Counted from the first letter of the stretch, positions 1 to 11,824 are shown. The stretch: 64,000 nucleotides of DNA from Myotis daubentonii (GCF_963259705.1 NC_081840.1:4893062-4957061), one strand, 5' to 3'. Numbers and translations: made by a program. The notes: a model not told the origin generated them from the sequence alone.

Positions 1-1399
1 CAGAGAGAGAGGGAGAAAGGACTCCGCCGGTCAGTCCGTGCAGAGGGTCTGTCTCCCTCGGGTCTGTGCACAGGAGCACAGCTGCCCCCCACCCTCCAAT
101 GCAGGCGAGTCCTGCCCCAGCCCAGGCACCCGCCCCAGCCCCGGGCCCTGCAGAGGCAGACAAAGGAGCCGGGTGCCCCTGCCCCCACGCCCACTCTGGG
201 GCCTGTCCGGGGAGTCCCTGGCCGCTGGAACCCAGCTCCTCCCTGTGGGTGCAGTGGGAGCTGCTGAGCAACCTCCCTGCCCTGGAACCTGGGGACAATC
301 CCCTGTCTTGCCACCTCCCCACCCTGGCTGCCGGGAGCCAGCCCCGTCTTGGAGATGCTGAATAGGCTATTTGTTGTGAGATCAAAGGGCCACCTGCGAG
401 AAGCGCCCACAGCCTGGAGCAGGCCCAGGCCCTGTCCTGCCCCAGCACCCGCCTCCCGCCTGCCAGACCCCGGGCTTTCCAAACAGCCCACAGTGGCAGG
501 GAGTCCCCCCGACCATGTCCCTTCTAACACCTTCCTCACGCCACACTCTCATGGGTCTCCTGGGTCCAGGGGTTTCCCTGTCGCTGTGCCCTCTCATGGG
601 CACACCCTTCCTTGCCTTCTGCACCCAGATAAGGCTCAGGCATCAGCTCAGGCGCATTCCTTCCCCAGCTCCTCTGGGCGCTCCACATCAAAGAACCGCG
701 TCCCCCCAGGCCACGCTGGGCCATGAGCCCCCAAGGGCTGGGGCTGGCCCCAGACTTGTGTGGAGCCTTGAATCCCGGGCACAACCCGCATGCGTTGGCA
801 TTGAATGAATGGGGAGGGGCATCCTGGTCAGGTTTCCAGAGAGGGAGTCAGTCAAGAACGGGTGAATGGCTGCTGTTCGAAGCCCGTCTGCAAAGGAGCT
901 GAGACAGAGGAGTCAACCTTTAACCCCTGGGAGAGCCCGTCTCAGCCACAGACGCGTCTCACTGGGACCACTGCCCACTGGCCTGTCCTGCTCGTCTCCT
1001 CCCATCGGTCCACGCCCAAACCACAGCATCTTTCCAAAGTGCCACCCGCGTCACGTCCCCCGCCCCCATCACAAGCACGCGGTGTCGCTCCCCCGCGCCT
1101 GTCAGGTGCAGGCGGACCTTTGCCCTGGCTCCCAGGCCTTGAACAGCTTCTTGGCATCCAGGCGCTTGGCTTTTCCTGCCTTTCGATCATTTTCTTCTTT
1201 GTCACCTCTCCCGGGTCCACCCACGGCGTTGCTGAGCCTCTGACACAGTCAGTCCTAGAATAAGCTTGGCTCGCCCTTGGGGAACAGTCAGGTGGGGAGA
1301 ACGTGTGGGCGGGTGGTGAGTCGGCACCCTTTGTCCTGGGATGACGGATGTGCTGGGTCATTTCCTCTCTCGCCCTTTCAGCTCATCTTGCACCCCTCT
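1..1399. other. GC-rich intergenic DNA, no gene seen
   Basis: This stretch is GC-rich and CpG-poor. The open frames here overlap on both strands and encode low-complexity proline, arginine, serine and glycine strings without a recognisable domain. I see no splice-flanked exon, tRNA-like fold or clear repeat. I treat it as intergenic or intronic sequence. Confidence 0.6.
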
Positions 1400-1609
1400 G
1401 GCCCCAACACCCTCCACTTCGGCCGGCCGTAATGGGCTCCTCCAGTCCCTCCTGCCCCAGGCCCTTTGCACAGGCTGTTCTCGCCTCTTACAATGTCTGC
1501 TTGTGCCTTCCAACCTGCTTTTACCAGCATCTCCAGCTCTTCTAGCGACGCTTTGATGGATGGCTCCCTCCCTAGAATGTAAACTCCGCAGAGGCAAGAC
1601 TGACTATCT
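1400..1609 (+). repeat. L2 LINE 3' fragment, left part
   Basis: The sequence reads like the old mammalian L2 3' region in sense orientation. It has a 'ccctttgcacaggctgttc' block and then 'agaatgtaaactccgcagaggcaagac', which resembles the L2 phrase about 'tgtaagctccatgagggcaggga'. It stops abruptly where a hAT-type MITE has inserted. A short continuation may follow from 1832. Boundaries are approximate. Confidence 0.6.
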
Positions 1610-1823
1610 CAGTGGTCGGCAAACTCATTAGTCAACAGAGCCAAGTATCAACAGTACTTCTTCAAAATAGACTCGCCCAGGCAGAAAACCGACTTCTGCG
1701 CATGGGCCACGAAGTTTCAATCACACTGTACGTGCGCTCCCGCACATGGTATTTTGTGAAAGAGCCACATTTAAGGGGTCAAAGAGCGCATGTGGCTCGT
1801 GAGCCACAGTTTGCCAACCATGG
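1610..1823. mobile_element. Non-autonomous hAT transposon (MITE) with 8-bp TSD
   Basis: This is a 214-bp element with imperfect terminal inverted repeats of about 16 bp (left end CAGTGGTCGGCAAACT, right end in reverse complement CCATGGTTGGCAAACT). A perfect 8-bp target-site duplication, gactatct, flanks it at 1602-1609 and 1824-1831. The inner sequence has the 'agagccacat...gtggctcgtgagccac' character of hAT-derived MITEs. It has no coding capacity. Eight-base duplications and CAG..TG ends are typical of the hAT superfamily. It sits inside an older L2 fragment, so it is the younger insertion. Confidence 0.85.
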
Positions 1824-1831
1824 GACTATCT

Positions 1832-3860
1832 GGCCCACAATGCACATGGGCGTGAACGGCCAGTCCGTCCCAGAGATTCCAGCAGGCTTTAGTGCACGTG
1901 ACCCTCTCCTTCCCCATCTGCCCCTTTCCCCTGTGATCTCCTGGGGACGGGGAGCATGCCCTGTCCCCACCACCCACAGCCCAGCAGGACGCTGGGCCCA
2001 TGGGAGGAACAGTGGCTCCTGTCCGGAGATGTCCACACCGGCCATTCCATTCTGCACACTGGCCAGGAGCCCCCATCAGTGAGGCCGGCCCTACAGACCT
2101 GGCCCTTACTGTCCCCTTTCACACTCCTGTGGCCCTGCCCCGCCCTTCCTGTCCCACCTTTTCCGAAATGAAAATGCCGACTGAGTGGGAGGCGCACTGG
2201 GCGTGCCCAGGCTGAGTGGACCCTATCAGGCCTGGCACCCACTCACCCACTCCCTGTGAGTCCCTGCCCCGGGGAGACAACCTCCCAGGGAGCTGCCTGG
2301 GGCCCAGGAAGTTGGAACAAAGGAATCGAAGTTGCCCCACTCCCCATCTCTGGTCCCCCCCCTCCCCCGCCAGGCCCTGGCTGCCTGAAGCCACAGGTCT
2401 GAGCTGGGCCCTGACACAGGCCTCGGCTCACACTGTGAGCTGAGCAGGCTGCTCACCTCCCTGTGTTGTGTCCACACCTGTGAGAGGCACAACCACACGG
2501 CCCCTTCCTGGAGGTCAGGAGGGTGACGGTCACAGCAGCAGCCACCAGCTCAGCTGCATGGAACCTCCTGGGCTGGGCCGGCTCATCGAGACAGGGGCTC
2601 AGGGAGCTGCCTTTCTAACAGACCCTGCAGGTGGTTCTGACGGGGACACGCTGAGATCACAGGAGAGAAGACCCCGAGCACCACCAACCCCCCAAGAATC
2701 TGGGGAGCATGAGGCCGGGTCAGCCTCAGCCCCTCGGGATGGTAGCACCAGGCCGGGGCCAGGCCCCTCCCCCCCTCCCCCACTCTCCCACCATTAGCAA
2801 GCCTTGTCCTTTCTCTGACCAGAACCTCAGACCCTCACCCTCCATTCTCTTCTCCTTTGTCCCTGAAGCGGCCAGTGGGATCCGACCCTCATGAACTCCC
2901 CACCCAGACCCGCACTGTAACCCCTAACGGTTCCCCCACCTCCAGCCTCCACCCAGCCCAGTCCCCGCATCCTGCCATATCCTCTTCCCAGAACGTGGCC
3001 CTGCTCCATCGCCCCCATCGGCGGCACTAACATCCTGCAGAATCCAAGACCTCCCAAGTCACCTGTCCCATCTGGGCTGCCACTGCCTGGGCTCCCAACA
3101 CATCCAGTCACCTGCCTTCCCCCCTTGCCCCTCCTACTCCCTACCTGCAGGCCCCCTCTGCGCAAGCCTTACCCCTCCTCCAGGACCTCCACCCAAAACC
3201 TTCTCCCTCCCAGGGCCATCTCAAGGCCACACCCCCTGTGGGACGCCCCCTTGGTCACTGAACACTCAGCGTGTGCCAGAGCCACCTGGTCACCTCGCAG
3301 ACCAGATCCCATTCCTGCTGCTCCCCTTCCATCTGTCTGTCCTCGCCCGCCCTCCAGGCTCCTCCTCGGGGCCAGGAAGCTGATCGGAGGTGGCCACCGG
3401 GCCCCCGTCCCCCAGGTCCTCCCTGGACTCCAGCTGCTGCACCCCCTCCCCCAGGTCTGACCCAGGCTGGGCACACAGCATCCCCTTTCCAAGTGACACC
3501 TCCGATAAATTCCCCTCACGTGACCCCACTTGCAGGTGCCACTTCCTGCCGGGTCTTGACCAACACACATCCCGTATCAAAACAGCCGCGTGCAAATGGC
3601 CTTGTCCAAGGGCCTCCAAATGCCTGCTGTCTTCGGTGGTAAAGCCGGCCCCACCCACCCAGACCCTGGGCACCTCCCCCTTCCTAGGGAGACACTTTCC
3701 TAGGCCCCCAGCAAGTTCTTGGGGGGCTCCGTTCCCGCAGGAAGGCCAGGCTGGCCCAGGGCTAGGAGGACATTCAAGCCCATACCCCAGACAGGACAGA
3801 GACAGAACATGTGTGTGTCCCTGACCCAATGAATGCTCACCTCCACAGAGGGAGGGAGGC
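1832..3860. other. GC-rich DNA, no gene seen
   Basis: The base composition is uniformly C-rich on the plus strand. There are short chance frames on both strands but no domain, no repeat I can name with confidence and no RNA-like structure. The first ~60 bases may continue the L2 fragment interrupted by the hAT element. Confidence 0.5.
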
Positions 3861-3878
3861 GGGGGGGGGGGGGGGGGG
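3861..3878 (+). repeat. Poly(G) run, 18 bases
   Basis: An uninterrupted run of 18 G follows 'ggagggaggc'. Together with the flanking G-triplets the plus strand could form a G-quadruplex. Length is likely polymorphic and error-prone in sequencing. Confidence 0.95.
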
Positions 3879-4469
3879 TAGGGGGGCCATGGGTGTGCAA
3901 GCAGAAGGGAGGCGGGAGGAGGTAAAACGCCCTGACCCTGATGCACCCCGGACACCTGTGGGCACACAGACAGACACCTGAGGGGTTGGCCTGGGCCCTC
4001 CCCATTCACCTGCCCACGTCTCCAGGGAGCAGTGAGGAGCTGAAGGCTTCCAACGCCCTGGGCTGGTGCTGATGAGCCGCCAGCTAGGTGAGCAGATGAC
4101 CTGCCATCCTCCCAGCTCACCACACGGTCCTATCCCCTCGTCACGATCGGATCCGCAGAGAACTCCACGCTCCAACTCGGGAAGCCCGGGAGGCATTTGG
4201 CACGGGCGTCGTCATCGCCACCCCAGACCTCCTCCCCGGTTTCCCAGCCACTCTGCACCCCTGAGCAGTTCACCCCGAACCCCGACTTCACAAAGGTCAA
4301 AGGATCCCTGCCCTCGGGTTCCCAAGGGCCACAGACCTCATCGCCACCCCCAGGCCATCTCCGGCAAAGGTCCCACGTCGGGTTTCTGGAACCATGAAAA
4401 CACGCCTGACGTACTGTCGACCTTCGCCGGGGTTCAACGCAGTCACACTGGTATCTCCCTGTCCCTCAC
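3879..4469. other. GC-rich DNA, no gene seen
   Basis: No exon, RNA gene or clear transposon is recognised. Several CpGs lie between about 4130 and 4440, with no further promoter signal. Confidence 0.5.
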
Positions 4470-4640
4470 AGAGCTATTAAAACGCCAAAATATAATTTTA
4501 ATCATCAGCGGGGTTTTAATTAACACACAATCATGATTCCCATTCAGTCAGACTCCTCAGCCTCGCAGAGCAATTACTCACTCACGGCATTCAATTTGAA
4601 GGGGGACCACAGATTGGGATCTCCTGCAGCCACAAGAAGT
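4470..4640. other. AT-rich island, candidate conserved non-coding element
   Basis: A short AT-rich, repeat-free patch stands out in GC-rich DNA. It holds 'attaaaacgcc', 'tataattttaatcatc', 'ttttaattaacac' and 'aatcatgattcc', all containing TAAT/ATTA homeodomain-type cores. No transposon end or tail is visible. The conserved-element reading is inference from composition only; it may be an unrecognised old repeat. Confidence 0.3.
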
Positions 4641-5855
4641 GAGATCAGAACATTGCTTGTTAGAACTTATACAGTAAGTTCACTTCAGAGAGAGAGTGAA
4701 GACCAGTTCCAGGGCGGCAAAAGGGGAAGACTAGGAGCCAGTGGGTGGCCTCAAGGAAGGAAGATGAGTGTGGTCTGCTGGGGGGGGGGGGGGTGGTATT
4801 GAATGCCACCCAGCCAGCTTTTGGCAGCATGGCCCAGAGGCTCCCTCATACTCTGCCCGGGGGTTCCCAGCATTGCACACTTCCGGGGATGGAGAGCTCA
4901 TTACCACGCAGAGCATGGTGCCCTGTATAAGCCTGGAAGGCACCTATCATCTCCAAGCCTCTATTTTCCAATCTGCTGAATGGGAGGAAGAGGGTCCAGT
5001 GAGCCTGACTCCTCCCGGGGAGCAGCTGGCAGGCAGCTCGTCCCCACAAGTACGGGTCTCTCCAGACACACGAGGGGTGAGGATGTGCCTTGAAAGTATT
5101 CTGATGCCCCATTCCGGAGGATATCAGCAGGGACCCAAGGGCTTGGGGTTGACAACAGCGGAGACTCCGGTTTCTGGGGCCCCTTTGGAGGCCAGGCCAC
5201 GGGCAGGACAGACTTCAGAATCCCTGGGCTGCCTCCTGCCCTCCCCACCACCCCCTACTTCAGCGGCATCTTCCGCTCGCTGTCCCTCATACACACCTGG
5301 TTCCACACGCCATCTCCTCCCAGCTGCCGCCCAGGCTCAGGGAAGGGCTGCCGCTTGGTGGCTCAGGTGCAGGATTCTTGGGACCTGAGCCTCTGGCCGT
5401 TCTAAGGCGGGTCACATGGGAGCTAAAGGAGGGAGCCCACTTCCCGATACGCCCCGCAGAAACACGGGGCAGGTGTCCCAAAGAGACCAGGCGGGGTGCC
5501 CACCACAGCAGGCCCCACGATGGCACACAGGCACTCCAGCAACCCCCGCTCCCAGCAATCCCAGCGAGAAGAGCCTCCTCATTTAAATATGCTGTCACCA
5601 CCTCCGCCACCTCCGGGGAGATGGAGCTTGTAAATGAGGGGGGCATGGCTCCACCACATCTTTCCCACACGCGCAGATCATCCCCTTGCTGGTGGCTCGG
5701 GGCCAGGCCAGAGGGCACCTGGCTTGCCTCTGGGCAGTGGGGCCCAGCCAGGATGCTATTGTCCCAGAGGGTGCTGGTGGGGATGCTGGGGTAAGCAAAT
5801 CTCCAGCGCTGTGGGTCGCAGGCAAGCACAGCGCCCACCATGACGAACAGTGCAC
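4641..5855. other. GC-rich DNA, no gene seen
   Basis: The stretch includes a 14-base G run at 4780-4793. Long frames such as that starting at 4768 are composition-driven and have no domain. Nothing else is recognised. Confidence 0.5.
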
Positions 5856-6820
5856 AGTGCTCGATGGTGATGATGATAAACGACCATGTTCTGGGGTTAT
5901 GTATCTATTATACTACAGCTTTATCATTATTTTAGGTAAAATAATTACTTACTTTAAAATGTTTGCTGTAAACAGTATGCCGTGTTATGCCTCATACATC
6001 TCGTGTTTGCCACGTCTCTGAATTGCACCATTTTACTTGGCGTTTAATTAACCTCTGCTGTTTTATAAATCGAGTGCAGCCTAAGTGTGCGGTGTTTATA
6101 AAGTCTTCAGTGATGTACACTAGTGTGCGAGCCTCCACATTCACTCACTGCTCACTCACCACTCACCCCGAGCAGCTCCCAGGCCTATGAGCTCCATTCA
6201 TGGTGTGTGCCCTGTACAGGTGTACCGTTATTTATTTTTATATTGTACTAGAGGCCTGGTGCACAAAATTCGTGCACAGGAGGGTGTCCCTCAGCCAGGC
6301 CTGCACCCGCTCGCAATCTGGAACCCCTCGAGGGATGTCTGATATCCCTCTCACAACCTGGGACCACTGGCTCCTAACCACTCGCCTGCCTGCCTGTCTG
6401 CCTGATCGCCCCTAACCACTCTGCCTGCCTGCCTGATCGCACTTCACTGCTCACCTGCCTGATTGGCCCTAACTGCCTCTGCCTCAGTCCTCACCGCCAT
6501 GCTTTGTCTGGAAGGATGTCCGGAAGGTCATTTGGCTGTCTGGTGTAATTAGCATATTACGCTTTTATTATTATAGATGTTTGCTGTCCCTTTTCTATGC
6601 GCACAATACTTTGGGTTACAGTTGCCTACAATATTCAGTACCATAACCTACGGTGCAGGCTTGTGGCCTCAGTGCTGTGGGCTATACCGCAGAGCCCCGG
6701 TGGGTAGCCGGCCTTACCGTCTAGGTTGGTGTAAGTGCACTCTGTTGTTCACAGATCGATAAAATCCTCTAAGGACACATTTCTTAGGATGCATCCGCTG
6801 TTAAAAGGCACAAGACTGTA
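5856..6820 (+). mobile_element. Tigger-like (pogo/Tc1-mariner) DNA transposon remnant, split by a Helitron
   Basis: From memory of the ancient mammalian Tigger consensus, blocks match in order: 'gataaacgaccatgttctgg', 'gtatctattatactacagc', 'cagcctaagtgtgcggtg', 'tataaagtcttcagtgatg', 'cattcactcactgctcactc', 'ctccattcatggtgtgtgcc', and, beyond the Helitron, 'agttgcctacaatattcag' and 'ctaggttggtgtaagtgcac'. The right end is the degraded 'gttaaaaggcacaagactgta'. The left end is lost. No transposase frame remains. The Helitron at 6248-6577 divides it at the 'atattgta' segment. Confidence 0.7.
6248..6577 (-). mobile_element. HeliBat-type non-autonomous Helitron, 330 bp
   Basis: Read on the minus strand, the element starts TCTATAATAATAAAAGC followed by 'gtaatatgctaatta' and ends with a GTGCAC..GTGCAC hairpin a few bases before terminal CTAG. 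It is flanked by A on the 5' side and T on the 3' side, so it lies between A and T as Helitrons do, without a target-site duplication. There is no Rep/helicase coding sequence; it depends on an autonomous partner. The middle contains several 'cctgcctgc' repeats. It is inserted in an older Tigger remnant. HeliBat elements are known from vesper bats, so this helps identify the host. Confidence 0.88.
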
Positions 6821-7878
6821 ATGATCTAAACACCACAATTAAAAAGCAGAGTTTGTCCACAAAACAACGCCCAAATCTCTGCTACCTGCAAGAAACATAC
6901 TTTAAATATGAAGATAGTAGGTTAAAAGTAAAATGATTGGAAAATATATAGCATACTGACACAAAAGAAAAGTGGGTGTGACTCTATTGATAACAGAAAA
7001 TAGATTTCAGGGCAAAGAATAACAAAGCAACAATGAAGGTCACTTCATAATGACTTCAATTTATCAAGTTAATTTATCAAAAGGATATACTAACCCTAAA
7101 TGTTCATGCACTCAGTATCAGCACTTCAAAACAGATGGAGCAAAACTCCTAGAATTGCATGGAGAAAAAGAAATTTACAATTTTAGTTGAAGATTTGAAG
7201 ATCCTCTTTTCAATAATTAAAAAAGCAAGTGGAGAGAAAAATCATTAATAACACTTGAACACTATCAACCAACTTGCCCCAATTGACATATTAGAGTCCT
7301 TCATCCGACAACAGTGGAATATGCTGCAAGTGCACACAAGTATTCACTAAAACAAGTCTCGCATATTCAGGCCATGGAAGTGTGTTCACTGACCACGGTG
7401 GAATTAAATTGAAGGTCATTAATGCAAAGATACCTAGAAAATCTCCAAGAACGTGGAAACTAAATTATACACTTCTAATAACTCATAAGTCAAAGGAAAA
7501 TTTGAAAATATTGAGAACTGAACTAAAGCTAACCCGATGTATAGGCCACTGCTAAAGCAGCACTCAGAGTGAAATTTGTAGATTTAAATGCCCACATTCA
7601 AAAAGAAGAAAGTGCTCAACTCAATTTTTTCACCTTCCACTTTAAAATACCAGCTGAAAAATGACAAACAAACCAAAAGTTAAGCAGACAAAAATGAAAA
7701 TAAAAATGGTCAGGGTAGATATCAAAGAAATAGAAATCAATAAAAAAAAATCAATAAAGCCAAAAACTGGCTCTTTGACAAGATCAATAAAATTGATGAA
7801 ACTGTTGCCAGACTGCTTGAGGGGGTGGAGGGGAGAGAGAGAGAGAGCAAATTACCAATCTCAATAATAAAAGATGTA
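6821..7878 (+). mobile_element. LINE-1 ORF2 fragment, left part
   Basis: This AT-rich block resembles decayed L1 ORF2 in sense orientation, for example 'aatctctgctacctgcaag' and 'ccaagaacgtggaaactaaa'. All frames are broken by stops. It continues on the other side of the VES SINE at 7879. The degree of decay fits an ancient L1 lineage rather than a recent bat L1. The junction with the Tigger end is approximate. Confidence 0.75.
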
Positions 7879-8083
7879 GCCCTAACCAGTTTGGCTCAGT
7901 GGATAGAACGTCAGCCTGCGGGCTGAAGGGTCCCAGGTTCAATTCCGGTCAAGGGCATGTACCTTGATTGCGGGCACATCCCCAGTAGGGAGTGTGCAGG
8001 AGGCAGCTGATCGATGTTTCTCTCTCATCGATGTTTCCCTCTCCTCTCTGTAAAAAAATCAATAAAGTATATTTTTAAAAAAG
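7879..8083 (+). mobile_element. VES SINE, full length, with 13-bp TSD
   Basis: It starts 'gccctaaccagtttggctca', carrying the A-box tggctcagtgg and the B-box-like ggttcaattcc of a tRNA-derived Pol III promoter. It continues through 'agggcatgtaccttg' and 'ggaggcagctgatcgatg' to an 'aatcaataaagtatattttt' A-rich tail. The duplication aataaaagatgta occurs at 7866-7878 and 8084-8096. It is inserted in the LINE-1. It does not encode protein and was mobilised by L1 machinery. Confidence 0.95.
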
Positions 8084-8096
8084 AATAAAAGATGTA

Positions 8097-10028
8097 ATGA
8101 TAAAAAAAATGTAAAAATGTTATGTCAACAATTTAGATGAAATGAGCAAAAACCAAACTTTACTCAAAAACAAGTAAATAATCCAAACAGCACTTTAACT
8201 ATTAAAGACATTGAAATTTTTGTTTAACATTTTTCCAATAGAAAGCACCAGGCTTCTACTCAAACATTTCAGAAAACAATAATACCAAACTCTTCCGGAA
8301 AACAGAGGAAGGGTTATTTCTCAGTGCAATCTATAGAGCTAGCACAACCCTGATACCAAAACAAGATTAAGATATCACAAAGAAGAAAGCTATAGTACTG
8401 TATCCTACATAAAAATAAATGCAAAAATTATTTTTAAATTTTTAGTAAACCAAATTCAATAACATATAAAGAACAGCATGACCAAGTGAATTTTCTCCTA
8501 CAAATGCATGTTGGTTTAATTTTTGAATCAATCAATGTAATTCATCATGTTAACAAGCCAAAAAATGAAAAACTATATAATCAACTTAATAGATATATAA
8601 AGAAGCATTTGGCCAAATCAAGCATCGATTTCTAATTTTTTAAAAAAATCCTCAGCAAACTAGGAATAAAAGGGAACTTCCTCAAACTGATAAAGAGCAT
8701 CTTCCAAAAACATATGCTAATACCACATTTAATGTGAAACACCAAATTATTTCATCTTAAGATTAGGAACAAAAGTTTCTTCTCACCACTTCTAGTTACC
8801 ATAGTACTGGAAGTTCTAGTTCATGCAGTAAGGCAGGAAAAAAAATAAAAGAAATCCAGATGAAAAGGTTGTAAATCTGTTTTTATTTGCAGACACAGTG
8901 TACATAGAAAATCTTTTGTGATATACAAAAAAGTGACTAGAACTAATAAGTGAGTATAGCAAGGTTGCTGGATCCAAGATCAATATAAAAACCTCAATTA
9001 TATTTCTATGTACTAACAACAATCAAATTGAAAATTAAAAAAGTATTTACAATAGCATTAAAACATAAGAAACATTTGGGCATAATTCTAACAAAAGATG
9101 TACAGAGCCTGAGCACAGGAAACTACAAAATATTGCTGAGACAAATTTAAAAGCCACAAATAACTGAAGAGATTCACTGTAATCCTGAACCGGAAGACAC
9201 ACTTCTACTAAGATATCAAGTCTCCCCAATTGATCTACAGATTCCATGTAATCTCATCCAAAATCCCCACAAGGTTTTTATAGAAAAACAAAACTCTGAC
9301 TCTAATTTTTATGGACCTGCAGAAGATCTAGCATGGACAAAAGAACTTTAAAAAGAACACAGTGGAAAGGCACACACTCACTTCAAGACTTATTATGAAG
9401 CTACTGTAACCGAGGCAGTGCTGTATTGGTGTCAAGATAGACCAACAGATCAGACTCTAGAAATAAACCCACATAGAAATGGCTAATTAATTTTCAACAA
9501 ATATGTAAGGATAATTCAGTGGAGGAAAGATAGTCTTTTCAACATGTTGTGCTAGCAATTAATAATAATACAGATTACTAGTAATCATTTAAAATTTTTA
9601 AAAATAATTATTATAAGCACATGCAACAATAAAATGCCATCCATACCTCACACCATATACAAGAATTAACTCAAAGCAAGTGATAAATCAAAATATAAAA
9701 CATTAAACGATAAAACTGCTAGAAGGAAGCATATGAGAAAACCTTTGCAACCTTCGTTTAGGCAGAGATTTCTTAGGTACAACATGGAGCGCCATCCTTA
9801 AAGAAAGTATAATTGGCTTCCTCGACATGAAGATGTCTTCTCTTTAAAAGGCGCTGTTAGGAAACTGGAGAGCCACCCACAGAATGGAGCCAACCCTGGG
9901 AGGTGACTTGCGACCTGGACCGCGGTGACCATTTCACGGGTGTATGCACATGTCAGAACGTACCAAATAGGACACTCTCAACCTGTGTGGTCTATTGCTT
10001 GTCAATTACACCTCAATAAAGCTGTCAA
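8097..10028 (+). mobile_element. LINE-1 ORF2 and 3' end, right part
   Basis: L1 ORF2 continues with recognisable phrases such as 'attatgaagctactgtaacc', 'gtattggtgtcaagatagac', 'gctaattaattttcaacaaa' and 'ggcagagatttcttaggtac'. The 3' end reads 'gtcaattacacctcaataaa' near 10000-10020, the end typical of old L1M lineages. There is no intact reading frame. Together with 6821-7878 this is one ~3-kb insertion in plus orientation. Confidence 0.8.
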
Positions 10029-11182
10029 GGAATGATGATGTGTGCAAGCTTCCTGGGCCCACAGCCCGCCCTTTCCCAGGATCCCTTCCGGGTCTCACAC
10101 CCGTGGGAAGGTCCTGATGGATGAGCCCCCCGCCTTTCTGCTGGTCACTCGACCCCACAAGGAGGAAAGGGGTGCTCGGCACAGCCAAGCAACCTCCCGC
10201 TGGCCCTGGTCCTGGAGGCCTAGTCCCAGCCTCTGTCCAAACAGAACCTGGGACTGAGACACGGCTGGAGCTCCAGGCTCACACACAGCGTTTTCCCTGG
10301 TCCTGTCACCTCACACCACCCCCCTCCAAGGTCCACAGGCAAGGCAGCTGTGTGCAAAGTGGGTGCAAAAATGCAGACATGCTTATCCCAGGAGAGGCTG
10401 GCCCTGCAGTTCTACTCTCGAGTCTCACTCCGGTTCTGTCTTAATAATCTGGCCTATTTACTTTTCTGATCAAGCGTTAGATCCTAAAGCAACATCTTCT
10501 ATATATTTGGGGTTTTTTTGCTAAATGCAGTGGATTTGGGGTGGGGGAGGGCTTCTGAAGGAAACGTTGGCCGGTGAGAGAGTGACGGCATCGCTGAGCT
10601 TCAGAGTACTCAGAGGTGAGGGGGGTGATGACCTGGCCCCATCCACTCATGTCACAGCGAGGAGCCCAGAGCCCGGGGAAGAAGCGAGGTCTCACAAAGG
10701 CCACCCAGCAAGTTAGTGGCCATAATGGGACTTGCATCCCAGGTCTCTGAAATCTCCTACCAGGCTCTGCTGTTATGGGGCAGGTTGGGAAAGACACAGA
10801 ACAACTGCAAGGAAGGGGCAGAATTCTGGGGCCATTTAGTGTCGGTGAGAAACCAATGGTCCCAGATCAAAGCCCCACAGGCTTGCAGGCAGTACCGGCT
10901 GATGCTCCCGACGGAGCCCAGAACTCCACAGACAAAGCTCCATGACAGTCCATGGCCTCTGCCTGAGACCAAATTATTCTCTATGCAAAGTAGTTAGAAT
11001 GAAACAAAAAATAAACGAATGAAACATGAATAGTGATCCTTGTATCTTCTCCTTGTCCTCAATGACGGCGCCCTCCACGCACACCTTCCCTTTGAAAACC
11101 CCCCACATAAGGACATTCTTTCCTAAGGAACAGGGTGCCGCCCGAGATGGGAGCCCTGGGTCCTCCTGCAGCGGGGACACCC
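10029..11182. other. Unique DNA with a MIR-like patch
   Basis: The stretch is mostly unrecognised GC-rich sequence. Around 10640-10780 it has the antisense MIR pattern 'ctcacaaaggccacccagca...gggacttgcatcccaggtct'. The frames here (10121, 10477, 10716) lack domains. Confidence 0.45.
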
Positions 11183-11191
11183 AGTCTTTCT

Positions 11192-11822
11192 TTTTTTTTT
11201 ATTTTTTTTTATTTATTGCTTAAAGTATTACAAAGGGTATTACATATGTGTCCATTTTTTTCCCCTCGCCCTAGACAGTCCCCTAGCCTCCCCTATCCCC
11301 CAGTGTCTTATGTCCATTGGTTATGCTTATATGCATGCATACAAGTCCTTTAGTTGATCTCTTACCCCCCTACCTCTTGCCCCCCAACCCTCCCTGGCCT
11401 TCCCGCTGCAGTCTGACAATCTGTTTGAAGCAGCTCTGCCTCTGTATCTATTATTGTTCAAAAGTTTATAATGGTCTCTATTATCCATGAATGAGTGAGA
11501 TCATGTGGTATTTTTCCTTCATTGACTGGCTTATTTCACTTAGAAATGGAACTCCCATTTGACCCTGTGATCCCACTTCTAGGAATATATCCCAAGAAAC
11601 CAGAAACACCAATCAGAAAGGATATATGCACCCCTATGTTCATAGCAGCACAATTCACCATAGCTAAGATCTCGAAACAGCCTAAGTGCCCATCAGTAGA
11701 TGAATGGATTAGAAAACTGTGGTACATCTACACGATGGAATACTATGCTGCTGTAAAAAGGAAGGAACTCTTACCATTTGCAACGTCATGGATGGAACTG
11801 GAGAGCATTATGCTAAGTCTTT
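11192..11822 (-). mobile_element. Young LINE-1 3' fragment with 5' inversion (twin priming)
   Basis: The insertion is in minus orientation. Positions 11192-11543 are the antisense L1 3' end, starting with a poly(T) tract (the poly(A) tail on the minus strand) and ending 'ttatttcacttag'. Positions 11544-11818 are the immediately upstream L1 segment in the opposite sense ('atcccacttctaggaatata', 'gtgcccatcagtagatgaat', 'atggaatactatgctgctg', ending 'gcattatgctaagt'). Both parts share 'ctaagt' at the break. A duplication agtctttct flanks the whole at 11183-11191 and 11816-11824. The frame at 11495-12025 is partly residual ORF2 C-terminus and is not a host gene. Confidence 0.85.
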
Positions 11823-11824
11823 CT

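Noticed and set aside
3290..4123. 277-aa minus-strand frame
   Set aside because: Proline/glycine-rich, crosses an 18-base G run, and has no recognisable domain; open only because GC-rich DNA has few stops.
7879..8083. tRNA gene suggested by A and B boxes
   Set aside because: The boxes belong to the tRNA-derived head of a VES SINE; no cloverleaf closes. The same applies to the other VES copies.
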